Shown: positions 16,626 to 25,312 of the stretch, piece by piece
Position numbering within the stretch: position 1 is the stretch's first letter
How the letters are laid out: each line of letters opens with the position of its first letter
Source: Neobacillus niacini NBRC 15566
GTDB taxonomy: Bacteria > Bacillota > Bacilli > Bacillales > Cytobacillaceae
Length of the DNA stretch: 64,000 nt
Reading direction: 5' to 3'
Assembly (NCBI RefSeq): GCF_001591505.1
Contig: NZ_BCVA01000026.1
Span: 1 to 64,000, forward strand
Position numbers and translations under genes: made by a program
The notes under the pieces: generated by a model
Seen by the model: only the letters and a program-made list of their open reading frames with translations
The model's database searches: none
Told to the model about the DNA's origin: nothing

Positions 16626-17489
16626 ATGAGTGTGGCAGCAGGCGGATTAAAAATGCTTCAAAATATGCTGGATCAGCTTCCGGCTTCCGAGCGAAAAATT
16701 GCACAATACATTCTTGAAAATCCAAGAAGTATCTTAAACAGTACCGTTAATGATATCGGGACCCAGGCAAAAACCAGTGGTGCTGCAGTCATTCGCTTAT
16801 GCAAGTCACTTGGATTAAATGGTTTTCAAGATTTAAAGGTAAGAATTGCTGGAGATTTAGTGAAGCCTGTAGCAGAACAAGGGTATCGTGACATTGAACC
16901 AGGTGAATCGTATTATTCTATCGTTCAAAAGACAACCAGCAATAGTATTCAAAGCATCCGCGATTCTGAGGAAATTATCAATTATGAAGAATTGGAGCGT
17001 GCGGTTCAAACGCTCCTCCCTGCTCAGAATGTCCATTTTTTCGGAATTGGCGCTTCTAATATTATTGCCAAGGACGCGCAGCAGAAGTTCTTGAGGATTC
17101 AAAAAAATGCAACCGCTTTTACGGATACGCATCTTGTTGCGACATTGATTGCGAATGCGAGTAAGGATGATGTGGTGTTTGCTATTTCTCATTCTGGTGA
17201 AACCGCTGAGGTGGTGAAAGTGATGGCGCTGGCGAAAGAGCGCGGTGTGAAGACGATTAGTCTGACCAAATACGGACAGTCTTCGGTTGCTTCTTTAGCA
17301 GATATTAAACTGTTTACCTCTTATTCTGGGGAAGCAGCTTTCCGAAGTGCCGCAACATCGTCACGTCTTGCTCAGCTATACATGATGGATATTTTGTTTT
17401 TATCCATGGCAACGGTTCAGTATGAGCAAACGATTCAAGCCATTGACCAAACAAGAGAAGCAATTCGTTTTATCAAAGAAGGGAACTAA
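16626..17489 (+). CDS. murR: MurR/RpiR-family regulator of MurNAc catabolism
   Basis: The 287-residue protein has an N-terminal RpiR-type HTH (about 1-77, including DIGTQAKTSGAAVIRLCKSL) and a C-terminal SIS domain (about 125-260, with FFGIGASN and ISHSGETAEVVKV). MurR-type proteins bind MurNAc-6-phosphate and repress the mur genes. It lies 17 bases after murQ behind AAGGTGG, in the same order as in B. subtilis. No damage is visible. It most likely controls its own operon, together with CcpA at the cre box. Confidence 0.87.
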   Translation: MSVAAGGLKMLQNMLDQLPASERKIAQYILENPRSILNSTVNDIGTQAKTSGAAVIRLCKSLGLNGFQDLKVRIAGDLVKPVAEQGYRDIEPGESYYSIVQKTTSNSIQSIRDSEEIINYEELERAVQTLLPAQNVHFFGIGASNIIAKDAQQKFLRIQKNATAFTDTHLVATLIANASKDDVVFAISHSGETAEVVKVMALAKERGVKTISLTKYGQSSVASLADIKLFTSYSGEAAFRSAATSSRLAQLYMMDILFLSMATVQYEQTIQAIDQTREAIRFIKEGN

Positions 17490-17589
17490 CCTTACGGGGG
17501 GTGATGTGAACACTATTTACACCTTGAACGAATGGGGAAATAGATTCACGTTTCAAAGATAAAAATACAACAGAGAGTAGGGGAAATTC

Positions 17590-18951
17590 ATGGCTGGAGA
17601 AAACAAAATATTAGCTGAACAGATCCTTGAACAATTAGGCGGCTCTTCGAACATTGGCAACTATACACATTGTATGACAAGACTTCGCGTTACACCGAAG
17701 GATGAGTCTATTGTCAATAAGGCAGCGCTTAAGAAGATAGACGGAGTTATGGGAGTGGTAGAGGAAGAAACCCTTCAAATCATTCTTGGACCTGGAAAAG
17801 TAAATAAAGTAACAGAAGAGTTTGGTAAGTTGATAGACGCGGATGGCGGTATCAATTTAAAGGAGAAGGCAGCGAGCACAAAAGCTGAAATTAACAAGAA
17901 GAATGCAACACCGTTTAAAATGTTTCTACGTAAAATCGCAGGAATTTTCATTCCATTAATCCCAGCACTTGTTGCGTCAGGATTAATTACAGGGATCACA
18001 AAAGCGATTATCCAAGCTGGATGGTTAGCAGGTGATTCTCAGCTTGCAACGATTCTTTCTGTCATTGGCGGCGGATTATTTGGTTATCTTGGAATTTTAG
18101 TTGGTACCAATGCAGCAAAAGAATTTGGCGGTTCACCAGCACTTGGTGCGATTGCAGGTATCTTAATTATCAACCCAGCTGTAGCAGGTATTCATTTGTT
18201 TGGCGAAGATTTACTTCCTGGACGCGGTGGTTTAATAGGAGTTCTGTTTGCTGCTATCTTTATCGCTTTAGTCGAAAAACGAGTGCGTAAGTTTGTTCCA
18301 ACAAGTCTTGATCTATTCGTTACACCAACTGTGGCTTTATTGGTTACTGGTATTGTTACTTATCTTGTTTTTATGCCGCTTGGTGGATTTGTTTCAGATA
18401 TTATCACAAAAGGGTTAACTTCCTTACTTGATATGGGTGGTGTTGTAGCAGGTTTCGTTCTAGGTGCAACGTTCCTTCCACTGGTTGTAACTGGTTTACA
18501 CCAAGGTTTAACACCGATCCACTTAGAGTTAATTAACACAATCGGTGATGACCCGCTTCTTCCAATCTTAGCCATGGGTGGAGCAGGGCAAGTAGGTGCT
18601 GCTTTTGCCATCTACGTAAAAACAAAGAAAACTCGCTTAAAAAGAGCGATTGGCGGCGGTCTGCCAGCAGGTATTCTTGGTATCGGCGAGCCATTAATTT
18701 TCGGTGTAACCCTTCCTTTAGGTCGTCCGTTCTTAACAGCATGTTTAGGTGCTGGTGTCGGCGGGGCGTTCCAAGCAGCGTTTGGTATCGCAACGGTTGC
18801 AATTGGGGTATCTGGTTTACCACTTGCGTTCCTAGTTGTTACTGGCCAAGTTCTCCTTTATTTAGTAGGGGTATTAATTGCCTATGCAGCAGGATTCTTG
18901 TTCACGTATTTATTCGGTTTCAAAGATGAGATGGCTGGTGAATTTGATTGA
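17590..18951 (+). CDS. murP: PTS MurNAc-type EIIBC permease
   Basis: The 453-residue protein has an N-terminal EIIB domain with phosphorylatable Cys28 in NYTHCMTRLRV. An EIIC domain of the glucose/sucrose family follows, with GLHQGLTPIHLELI and GIGEPLIFGV. It has no EIIA, so it must borrow one, as MurP does. It would import MurNAc or MurNAc-containing sugars and phosphorylate them at C6. A 100-base gap separates it from murR without a clear terminator. Context (murQ, murR, mupG) decides the substrate; the EIIC sequence alone would only give the sucrose/trehalose/MurNAc group. Confidence 0.88.
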   Translation: MAGENKILAEQILEQLGGSSNIGNYTHCMTRLRVTPKDESIVNKAALKKIDGVMGVVEEETLQIILGPGKVNKVTEEFGKLIDADGGINLKEKAASTKAEINKKNATPFKMFLRKIAGIFIPLIPALVASGLITGITKAIIQAGWLAGDSQLATILSVIGGGLFGYLGILVGTNAAKEFGGSPALGAIAGILIINPAVAGIHLFGEDLLPGRGGLIGVLFAAIFIALVEKRVRKFVPTSLDLFVTPTVALLVTGIVTYLVFMPLGGFVSDIITKGLTSLLDMGGVVAGFVLGATFLPLVVTGLHQGLTPIHLELINTIGDDPLLPILAMGGAGQVGAAFAIYVKTKKTRLKRAIGGGLPAGILGIGEPLIFGVTLPLGRPFLTACLGAGVGGAFQAAFGIATVAIGVSGLPLAFLVVTGQVLLYLVGVLIAYAAGFLFTYLFGFKDEMAGEFD

Positions 18952-19955
18952 TCGGCATTTCCTTCTATTTAAATGATCCTTTAGCAGAAGAACGAATTGC
19001 AATGGCTGGAAAAATGGGTGTGAAGCGGGCGTTTACCTCGCTTCACATTCCGGAAGAATCTGGTGATTTAGCAGGTCGTGCCATGACACTACTTCAGTGT
19101 GCCAAGGACGCGGGGATAGAAGTGTATGCAGATGTATCGTTAAAAACACCTGGACACTTAGGTTTAGATAGCTTGTTTGCGTTAAAATCACTTGGGGTCA
19201 GCGGACTTAGATTGGATGACTTTTTTGAGAACGAGTTGATTTTGAAGCTGGCTGCTGAATTTAAGTTAGCTCTGAATGCTAGCATTTTATTTGAGGATGA
19301 TATTCGTGCACTGCTTGATGGCGGTCTAAAAGCAGATCAGCTTTTGGCATGGCATAATTTCTATCCAAGAGTTGAGACAGGATTGTCCGACTGGTTTTTT
19401 GAAAAGCAAAATGAACTATTTGGGAAGTATGGAATCCCGGTAAGTGCCTATATTCCAGGTGATGGGGAAAAACGCGGTCCGTTATTTGAAGGGCTGCCAA
19501 CACTAGAAGAGCACCGCGAAATGGATCCGTTTTTGGCGGCACTAGAGTTAGCTCATTTTGGAGTAGAAGATATCTATATCGGTGATCCAGAGGTTAGCGC
19601 GACTCTTCTTAAAAGGCTAATAGACTTTCATGAAAATAATCATGTAGCTATACGTATTGAAGGTTTTCAAGAAGGGGAGTTTAAACTCCGTCCAGATTTT
19701 GCCCGTGATGTTTTACGGTTGATGGATACTAGAAGTGTAGATCCTATCGCGCAAGAAAATACTTCTGAGCGTATTGTTGGAAGTATAACAAGAGATAACG
19801 ACCTCTATGGACGATACCGCGGTGAGGTTCAAATTACACTTTGTGACCTTCCAGCGGATGATCGGGTGAATGTGGTGGGAAGAGTTGTTGAGGAAGATAT
19901 CGTGCTTCTGTCCTACCTCAAACCTGGACAAAAGATAAAATTCATCCATGTATAA
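18948..19955 (+). CDS. mupG: 6-phospho-N-acetylmuramidase (DUF871 family)
   Basis: The 335-residue cytosolic protein begins at TTG 18948, overlapping the murP stop by four bases (TTGA), so translation is coupled. It has the DUF871 architecture: a TIM-barrel N-terminal part (IGISFYLNDPLAEE, GLRLDDFF, HNFYPRVETGL, SAYIPGDGEKRGP) and a small C-terminal barrel (SITRDNDLYGRYRGEVQI). MupG cleaves MurNAc-6P-GlcNAc, imported by MurP, into MurNAc-6P and GlcNAc. That places it before MurQ in the pathway. A NamZ/NagZ exo-enzyme gene, present in the B. subtilis cluster, is not seen here; a GH84 gene follows instead. Confidence 0.87.
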   Translation: MIGISFYLNDPLAEERIAMAGKMGVKRAFTSLHIPEESGDLAGRAMTLLQCAKDAGIEVYADVSLKTPGHLGLDSLFALKSLGVSGLRLDDFFENELILKLAAEFKLALNASILFEDDIRALLDGGLKADQLLAWHNFYPRVETGLSDWFFEKQNELFGKYGIPVSAYIPGDGEKRGPLFEGLPTLEEHREMDPFLAALELAHFGVEDIYIGDPEVSATLLKRLIDFHENNHVAIRIEGFQEGEFKLRPDFARDVLRLMDTRSVDPIAQENTSERIVGSITRDNDLYGRYRGEVQITLCDLPADDRVNVVGRVVEEDIVLLSYLKPGQKIKFIHV

Positions 19956-20019
19956 AGGGAACTGCTTCATTTTGAACTGACCCAATAAAGTAGATAAATA
20001 CTTTTATTCAACTTAAAAG

Positions 20020-20055
20020 ACCTGAGTTCGGTATTCCACCGGACTCAGGTTTTTT
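20020..20055 (+). terminator. Terminator of the mur operon
   Basis: A 12-bp stem (ACCTGAGTTCGG with CCGGACTCAGGT, one G-T pair) has a 7-base loop and is followed by T residues. Confidence 0.92.
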
Positions 20056-20114
20056 GATTTCGCCCTCATTTCTTACCATTTCGAACAATATGAAAAATGT
20101 CCTACCTTAATTAT

Positions 20115-20128
20115 TGAAAACGATTTCA
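20115..20128 (+). promoter_or_regulatory. Perfect cre box upstream of the GH84 gene
   Basis: TGAAAACGATTTCA matches the cre consensus at every position. It lies about 30 bp upstream of the proposed -35, so CcpA could repress by looping or activate; the direction of control is not decided by sequence. Confidence 0.8.
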
Positions 20129-20158
20129 AAGATAGGTTTTTAGACTCTATGAACCAAA

Positions 20159-20188
20159 TTGACGTATTGGATATAATATCCATTATAG
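20159..20188 (+). promoter_or_regulatory. Probable promoter of the GH84 transcript
   Basis: TTGACG (20159-20164) is followed by ATTATA (20182-20187, spacer 17) or TTATAG (20183-20188, spacer 18). Transcription would start near 20195, about 195 bases before the gene. Confidence 0.5.
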
Positions 20189-20225
20189 GAACGAATATCA
20201 AAATCGCATGTTACTGACTTGATCA

Positions 20226-20283
20226 GGCAGGGCGGCACTTGGTAATGGGGTTTTCCCGTTGCTGTGTGTTGTCCTGCCTTTTT
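20226..20283 (+). terminator. Terminator-like hairpin (attenuator candidate) in the GH84 leader
   Basis: The arms 20226-20238 and 20266-20278 pair over 13 positions including three G-U pairs. An inner stem (AATGGG with CCCGTT) extends the hairpin, and five T residues follow. No gene precedes it after the promoter, so it would stop transcription in the leader. TGATCAGGC (20220-20228) overlaps its 5' foot and can pair with GCCTGATCA (20323-20331), a possible competing fold. Confidence 0.65.
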
Positions 20284-20390
20284 CTGTGTCAAGGCTATGG
20301 GTAGGCTTCTGAATCCTTGAGAGCCTGATCATCTTGGAACCTGAGGTTCGTCCCTGATTGTTTAAAATGATAATAGAAGAGGTGGTTACG

Positions 20391-22703
20391 TTGGCAAAAA
20401 GTAAAGCGATAAAGGCCGTTGTTTCAGCTTGTATAGTATCTGGGTTATTGGTTCCGTTTGATAGTCAACATATCGGGAAAGCGCAGGGTAGTAAAAGCTA
20501 TGAATTGACGGTATCGCCCATCCCGAAATCGTTAGAACAAACAAATAATGGATTTCCTTTGAACCCAAAAGTCGCATTGGTGACAGAAGAAGGAACCGAT
20601 TCTGCTGCGATTAATGAATTGAAGCAAGCCCTAAAAAAAGCGGGTGTAACCAACATTGTGGAAAGTGGTATGAAAGACCCTAAACTCCAGGCACCTGTCA
20701 TCATTTGGCTAGGGGAGTTCACTAAGCCTGATGAACAAAAAATCATCCAGGAGCACACGGGTCTCGAGGACTTAGAGATGACGAAAAAGGAAGGGTATAT
20801 TGTTGCTTCCAAGTACGGGACTCACGATAAGAAACATATTGTTATCTCCGGTCATGATGAGGAAGGTACCTATTATGGTACACAAACGTTCAAACAAATT
20901 ATTGTCGAGCGGAAAGGAAATGACTGGATTCCTGAGGTGGAAATTAAGGACTGGCCAACAATGCCGATCAGAGGCTCGATTGAAGGTTTTTATGGTGCGC
21001 CGTGGTCCCATGAAGACCGCTTGCGTCAGTTAGAATTTTACGGCGAGCATAAGATGAATAGCTATATTTATGCCCCAAAGGATGACCCATACCACCGCGA
21101 AAAATGGAAAGAGCCGTATCCGGCGGAGAAGTTAGCGGAGATTGCACAACTCGTCCAGACAGCTCACGATAACCATGTCGATTTTACCTTTGCGATTTCG
21201 CCAGGGAATACCATTACATATTCCAGTGAGGGTGACCTACAGGCTTTAATGGATAAGGCACAAGCAATGTGGGATATCGGTGTAAGATCGTTTGCTTTAT
21301 TCCTCGATGATATTGACCCTAGCCTTCGTTCACCAGAAGACAGGGCGATGTTTGGCAGCGATCGAAACCCGCCGGCAGCGGCACAAGCGTATCTATTAAA
21401 TCGGTTCAATGAAGAATTTATTCAAAAACACGAAGGGGCAGAGCGTTTGATCACGGTGCCGACCGATTATTATCAGGCGGGCACTACTCCTTACCGAGAA
21501 CGATTTGCGGATCTGGTTCAGCCTGACATCATTGTTCAATGGACAGGAATTGGTGTTGTTGCTCCTACGATTACCTCGGAGGATGCCGATAAAATCCATG
21601 GAATTTTTAAACACGATTTACTAATTTGGGATAACTATCCGGTCAATGATTTTGACCGAAACCGCTTGTTCCTTGCACCGCTGACCGGCCGGGATTCGGA
21701 TTTAACACCAGAACATGGGGTGATTGGCTTAACGGCCAACCCGATGAATGAGGCCGAGGCTTCGAAAATCCCATTGTTTACAGTTGCTGATTATACGTGG
21801 AATCCTGAAGCCTATGATCCAGCAGACTCGTTAAAGCGGAGCCTGATGGAATTTGCTCCAGCGGCTTATGAACCTTTAAATCTTCTAGTGGAAGCCTCGT
21901 ATGCTACGAGTCTCAATAGCAACCAGGAGCCGATTTCAGAAAGATTAAAGCCGTTGATTCAGGAATTTTGGTCCTCTGAGGAAGCCGGGGACAGTCAGGG
22001 AGTTTCAGAAGCTGGCACTGCTCTGTTAAAAGAATTCAAAAAGTTGAAGGAAGCTCCCAGCCAGCTGCACAATCAGGTCAATAATCCGAACTTCTTGAAA
22101 GAGGTGGCTGGATATTTAAACAAACTGGAGCTAATTGGACAAACGGGTGAAGCAGCCGTTAACATGGTGCTGGCTCAACAGAGCGGGAATGAGGCAGAGG
22201 CTGCTGCAGCAAGATTGGTCCTGCAGCAATCGATGACAGCGATGGACAAAATCCCTCAGAAGTTGAGTATTGGCGTGGTTCCGACGTTCCTTGACCGTGC
22301 GCTTAACGGGAAGAATTTAGCGGAAGGAAAACAGGTGACTGCTTCTTCGAGTGAAGTCGACTGGCTGACACCGAACCTTGCTGTAGACGGCAACAATAAT
22401 ACCAGATGGGCCTCCTTGTACACCGATAATCAGTGGATTACTGTTGACTTAGGGCAGGTGTATTCCATTGATAAAGTGAAATTAAACTGGGAAGCGGCTT
22501 ATGGAAAACAATATAAAATTCAGGTATCAACCGACGGCAGCCAGTGGACAGATGTATACACAGAGCTAAACAGCAACGGAGGAATCGACGAAATTCAGTT
22601 CCCGGCAATCGACGCCCGATATGTTAAAATGCAGGGCATTAAACGTGCTGGCGGCTGGGGCTACTCATTGTACGAAATCAGCGTTTTTGAAACACAAAAT
22701 TAA
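20391..22703 (+). CDS. Secreted GH84 beta-N-acetylglucosaminidase with CBM32-like domain
   Basis: The start is TTG 20391, behind AGAGGTGG; the ATG at 20358 lacks a ribosome binding site. The 770-residue protein has a signal peptide (AKSKAIKAVVSACIVSGLL). A GH20b-like N-terminal domain comes next. The GH84 catalytic barrel (about 175-470) has RGSIEGFYGAPWSHEDR and YAPKDDPYHREKW, and the catalytic pair is in LFLDDID, Asp305/306. A helical region follows, then a C-terminal F5/8-type (CBM32) module with WLTPNLAVDGNNNTRWAS. GH84 enzymes cut terminal beta-GlcNAc from glycoproteins or glycans by substrate-assisted catalysis. It is probably secreted to release GlcNAc for the neighbouring uptake systems. 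Confidence 0.9.
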   Translation: MAKSKAIKAVVSACIVSGLLVPFDSQHIGKAQGSKSYELTVSPIPKSLEQTNNGFPLNPKVALVTEEGTDSAAINELKQALKKAGVTNIVESGMKDPKLQAPVIIWLGEFTKPDEQKIIQEHTGLEDLEMTKKEGYIVASKYGTHDKKHIVISGHDEEGTYYGTQTFKQIIVERKGNDWIPEVEIKDWPTMPIRGSIEGFYGAPWSHEDRLRQLEFYGEHKMNSYIYAPKDDPYHREKWKEPYPAEKLAEIAQLVQTAHDNHVDFTFAISPGNTITYSSEGDLQALMDKAQAMWDIGVRSFALFLDDIDPSLRSPEDRAMFGSDRNPPAAAQAYLLNRFNEEFIQKHEGAERLITVPTDYYQAGTTPYRERFADLVQPDIIVQWTGIGVVAPTITSEDADKIHGIFKHDLLIWDNYPVNDFDRNRLFLAPLTGRDSDLTPEHGVIGLTANPMNEAEASKIPLFTVADYTWNPEAYDPADSLKRSLMEFAPAAYEPLNLLVEASYATSLNSNQEPISERLKPLIQEFWSSEEAGDSQGVSEAGTALLKEFKKLKEAPSQLHNQVNNPNFLKEVAGYLNKLELIGQTGEAAVNMVLAQQSGNEAEAAAARLVLQQSMTAMDKIPQKLSIGVVPTFLDRALNGKNLAEGKQVTASSSEVDWLTPNLAVDGNNNTRWASLYTDNQWITVDLGQVYSIDKVKLNWEAAYGKQYKIQVSTDGSQWTDVYTELNSNGGIDEIQFPAIDARYVKMQGIKRAGGWGYSLYEISVFETQN

Positions 22704-22724
22704 GAGAAGGAACATCTCTAAATA

Positions 22725-22771
22725 CGCGAAAAAGCCCAACTAGCTTAATCTACTAGTTGGGCCTTTTCGCG
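22725..22771 (+). terminator. Terminator after the GH84 gene
   Basis: A long imperfect stem of about 19 bp (22725-22743 with 22753-22771, ending CTAG on the 5' arm) has an A-rich 5' and T-rich 3' side. Both orientations look possible. Confidence 0.85.
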
Positions 22772-22825
22772 CACAAAACTACCAATTGACCACTTTAAAC
22801 TGTCCCTGTGGAATGCCTATGGTTC

Positions 22826-22834
22826 TGATATAAT
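22826..22834 (+). promoter_or_regulatory. Extended -10 promoter of the PRD regulator gene
   Basis: TGATATAAT, a TG element one base before TATAAT, is 48 bases before the start codon. The -35 region is weak. Confidence 0.6.
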
Positions 22835-22882
22835 AGATGAAAAATGGTTACGACAACGCGGTTTATCTGGAGGTCACCCTAA

Positions 22883-24829
22883 ATGGATAATTTTCATCCC
22901 CGTCAACGAACGATTATAAAAATGCTCTATGAAAAGAAGGCAGTGATGAAAGGAGGAGAGTTGGCTGCTGAGCTAGGGGTATCGGATCGGACGGTACGAA
23001 ACGATATCGCCTATATTAATTCCGTAGTAAATACGGACCTAATCGTGTCTCAAAATAAAAAAGGCTATCATTTATCGGATTACGTTAAAGCCAGTGAGAT
23101 TGTTGCTTATGAAGGAGAAGGGATTCCTGTTCTTCCTGAAGAGCGGATCAACTATATCTTGAAACACCTCCTCTTTCGGAACAGGGAGCTAGATCTATAT
23201 GAACTTTCGGAAATGCTTCTGGTCAGTGAAGCAACAATTGAAAATGATATGAAGGAAATTAAGAAGCTGATTTCTGAAAACAACCGGGACCTAAGACTAA
23301 CAAGGAAGGTAGCAGCCATCACGTTAGCAGGAAGCGAAAAGGATAAACGAGCGCTATTTAGTGAGCTACTATTTAAGGAAACGAACAGAAACTTTTTTAA
23401 TATTTTCAAATATGAACGGTACTTTCATCACCTCGATTTAAATCTTATTCAAAGAAAGCTGATGCAGGCTGTAGCGAAATATCGTATTCATCTTAATGAA
23501 ATGGCTGTGGTCAATCTCGTCATCCATATCGCGATCACCATTGACCGGATTAAAAGTGAAAATATCCTTGATATGGAAGAGGAATTGGACAAGGTATTGG
23601 AAATGCGGGAATATAAAATGGCTGAAGAGCTTTGCGGCCAGTTAGAGGATGATTTTGGAGTCAGGTTCCCTCGAGGAGATATCATCTATATTTCCTACCT
23701 TATCCTAGGGAAAAGCATTATTAAAAATAAATATAAGAAGAAAATTGAACTTGAGGGGATGATCGACCCCCAAATAGCAAGTCTTACGGAGACGCTGATT
23801 GCTTCGATCAACAGGGAATTCGGAATCAGCTTTGAAGAGGACGATAACCTCTTTATCGGATTATGTCTACATACTAAAAGACTGATGGATAGAATCACCA
23901 GCCATGTTCTGTTACGTAACCCCTTGCTGGATGAACTGAAAATAAAATATCCGTTTATCTTTGAACTTGCTGTTTTTGTTTCGAAGGAATTTTACAAAAT
24001 AACGGGACACGTCATTAAGGAAGATGAGATTGGATTTATTGCCCTCCACCTCGGAGCAGCCTTTGATAGTCTCAATGGAAACCTGATCATCAAACGGAAA
24101 ATTGCTCTTATTTGCCCGACGGGATACACCACAAGCGAGTTGTTGAAGTCAAAACTGCATTCCGTGTATCAAGACAAGATTGAAGTCCTTGGAACGTTTT
24201 CCTTTATGGAGTTGAATAAGCTGAGGGAGCAGGAGCCGGACCTCATCCTTTCTACCGTAAAATTTGATTATGAACTGGACTTTAAGGTGATAGAGGTATC
24301 GCCATTTCTTGATCTGAACGATATTGAAAAAATAAATCAACATTTATATCTATCAGGACAGGATATCGGAAAATCTCGGTTTTTGAATGATGTGAACGAT
24401 TTTTTTAGAAAAGATCTTTTCTTTAAGGGCATGACGTGTAAGGATGAATGGGATGTGATTGAATATCTGGGGAATCAGCTCTCTACAAAGGGGTATACGC
24501 CAGAGGAATATGTCCATCTCGTGATTGAAAGGGAGAAGATTTCTTCTACGTCCTTTGGAAATCTTCTTGCGATTCCGCATCCGATTGTGATGAATTCATA
24601 TGAAACGGTCATTGCAGCGGCCATCCTGCAAAAGCCTATGCTGTGGGGGAAAAACAAGGTTCAGCTTGTGTTTATGTTTGCCCTTAAGGAAGCGGACAGA
24701 AAGAAATTAAACGAACTTTATAAGCATATTATTGAAATTGTTGAAAAACCGGAGGGGGTACAGTACCTAATCAAATCTAGAAATTTTGACGACTTTATCT
24801 CGCGGATTTTAACCTATGATGCAATTTAG
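22883..24829 (+). CDS. PRD-containing PTS-regulated transcriptional activator, LicR/MtlR type
   Basis: The 648-residue protein contains an N-terminal HTH_11 domain (about 8-60, AAELGVSDRTVRNDIAYI) and a second Mga-like HTH (about 88-165). Two PRD modules follow (about 180-400, with NLVIHIAITIDRI, FIGLCLHTKRL and IGFIALHLGAAF). Then come an EIIB-like domain with Cys in ICPTGYTTSELL and a C-terminal EIIA domain with the IPHPIV His. This is the LicR/MtlR layout: a DNA-binding activator switched by PTS phosphorylation. It is not an RNA antiterminator, because no CAT domain is present. The lactose/cellobiose-type PTS operon downstream is its likely target and the source of phosphate signalling. 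Confidence 0.88.
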   Translation: MDNFHPRQRTIIKMLYEKKAVMKGGELAAELGVSDRTVRNDIAYINSVVNTDLIVSQNKKGYHLSDYVKASEIVAYEGEGIPVLPEERINYILKHLLFRNRELDLYELSEMLLVSEATIENDMKEIKKLISENNRDLRLTRKVAAITLAGSEKDKRALFSELLFKETNRNFFNIFKYERYFHHLDLNLIQRKLMQAVAKYRIHLNEMAVVNLVIHIAITIDRIKSENILDMEEELDKVLEMREYKMAEELCGQLEDDFGVRFPRGDIIYISYLILGKSIIKNKYKKKIELEGMIDPQIASLTETLIASINREFGISFEEDDNLFIGLCLHTKRLMDRITSHVLLRNPLLDELKIKYPFIFELAVFVSKEFYKITGHVIKEDEIGFIALHLGAAFDSLNGNLIIKRKIALICPTGYTTSELLKSKLHSVYQDKIEVLGTFSFMELNKLREQEPDLILSTVKFDYELDFKVIEVSPFLDLNDIEKINQHLYLSGQDIGKSRFLNDVNDFFRKDLFFKGMTCKDEWDVIEYLGNQLSTKGYTPEEYVHLVIEREKISSTSFGNLLAIPHPIVMNSYETVIAAAILQKPMLWGKNKVQLVFMFALKEADRKKLNELYKHIIEIVEKPEGVQYLIKSRNFDDFISRILTYDAI

Positions 24830-24855
24830 TCCCGGCTTCGGCTGGGATTTTTTTT
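24830..24855 (+). terminator. Terminator of the PRD regulator gene
   Basis: A 7-bp stem closed by a TTCG tetraloop (TCCCGGC, TTCG, GGCTGGGA with one G-T pair) is followed by eight T residues, immediately after the stop codon. Confidence 0.88.
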
Positions 24856-24985
24856 GCATTTTCGCTTCCGTACTGCCCACCATAGACTTTTTCCTCTTTG
24901 TTAGGAAAATGTTTATTGGAGACAGAACATGATAGAAAACTATAATACAACTTAAGTAAGATTTTACAACAAGGAGGTGAAGCTA

Positions 24986-25300
24986 GTGCAAGAGGTCGAA
25001 CAAACTGCATTTGAGATTATCGGATCGGCAGGGGATGCTTTATCGATGATGATGAGTGCTCTACAGTATGCACGAGAAGGGAAGTTTCAAGAAGCAGATA
25101 ATCTAATGAACGAAGCAAACACGTCACTAGCAAAGGCACATAATGCCCAAACGAGTTTGATAGTGGAGGAATCAAGAGGGAATAAATCAGAATACTCCAT
25201 CATTATGGTTCATGCGCAGGATCATTTAATGAATGCCCTGCTGAGTCAAACATTAATCGGTGAAATGCTTCATTTGTATAAAAGATTAGAGGAGAAATAA
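24986..25300 (+). CDS. PTS EIIA, lactose/cellobiose family
   Basis: GTG 24986 is used because AAGGAGG (24971-24977) overlaps the upstream GTG and is eight bases from this one. The 104-residue protein is all-helical and has the family's HAQDHLMNALLSQ motif carrying the phosphorylated His (His76 region), after EADNLMNEANTSLAKAHNAQ. It passes phosphate from HPr to the EIIB encoded at 28408. It opens an operon ordered EIIA, glycosylasparaginase, EIIC, CutC, EIIB. A TATAAT at 24941 with a poor -35 suits an activator-dependent promoter. Confidence 0.9.
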   Translation: MQEVEQTAFEIIGSAGDALSMMMSALQYAREGKFQEADNLMNEANTSLAKAHNAQTSLIVEESRGNKSEYSIIMVHAQDHLMNALLSQTLIGEMLHLYKRLEEK

Positions 25301-25312
25301 GGAGGGATGAAG

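Noticed and set aside
22883..24829. RNA-binding BglG/LicT-type antiterminator acting on the GH84 leader hairpin
   Set aside because: The protein starts with DNA-binding HTH domains and has no CAT RNA-binding domain, so it cannot be assumed to act on that hairpin.
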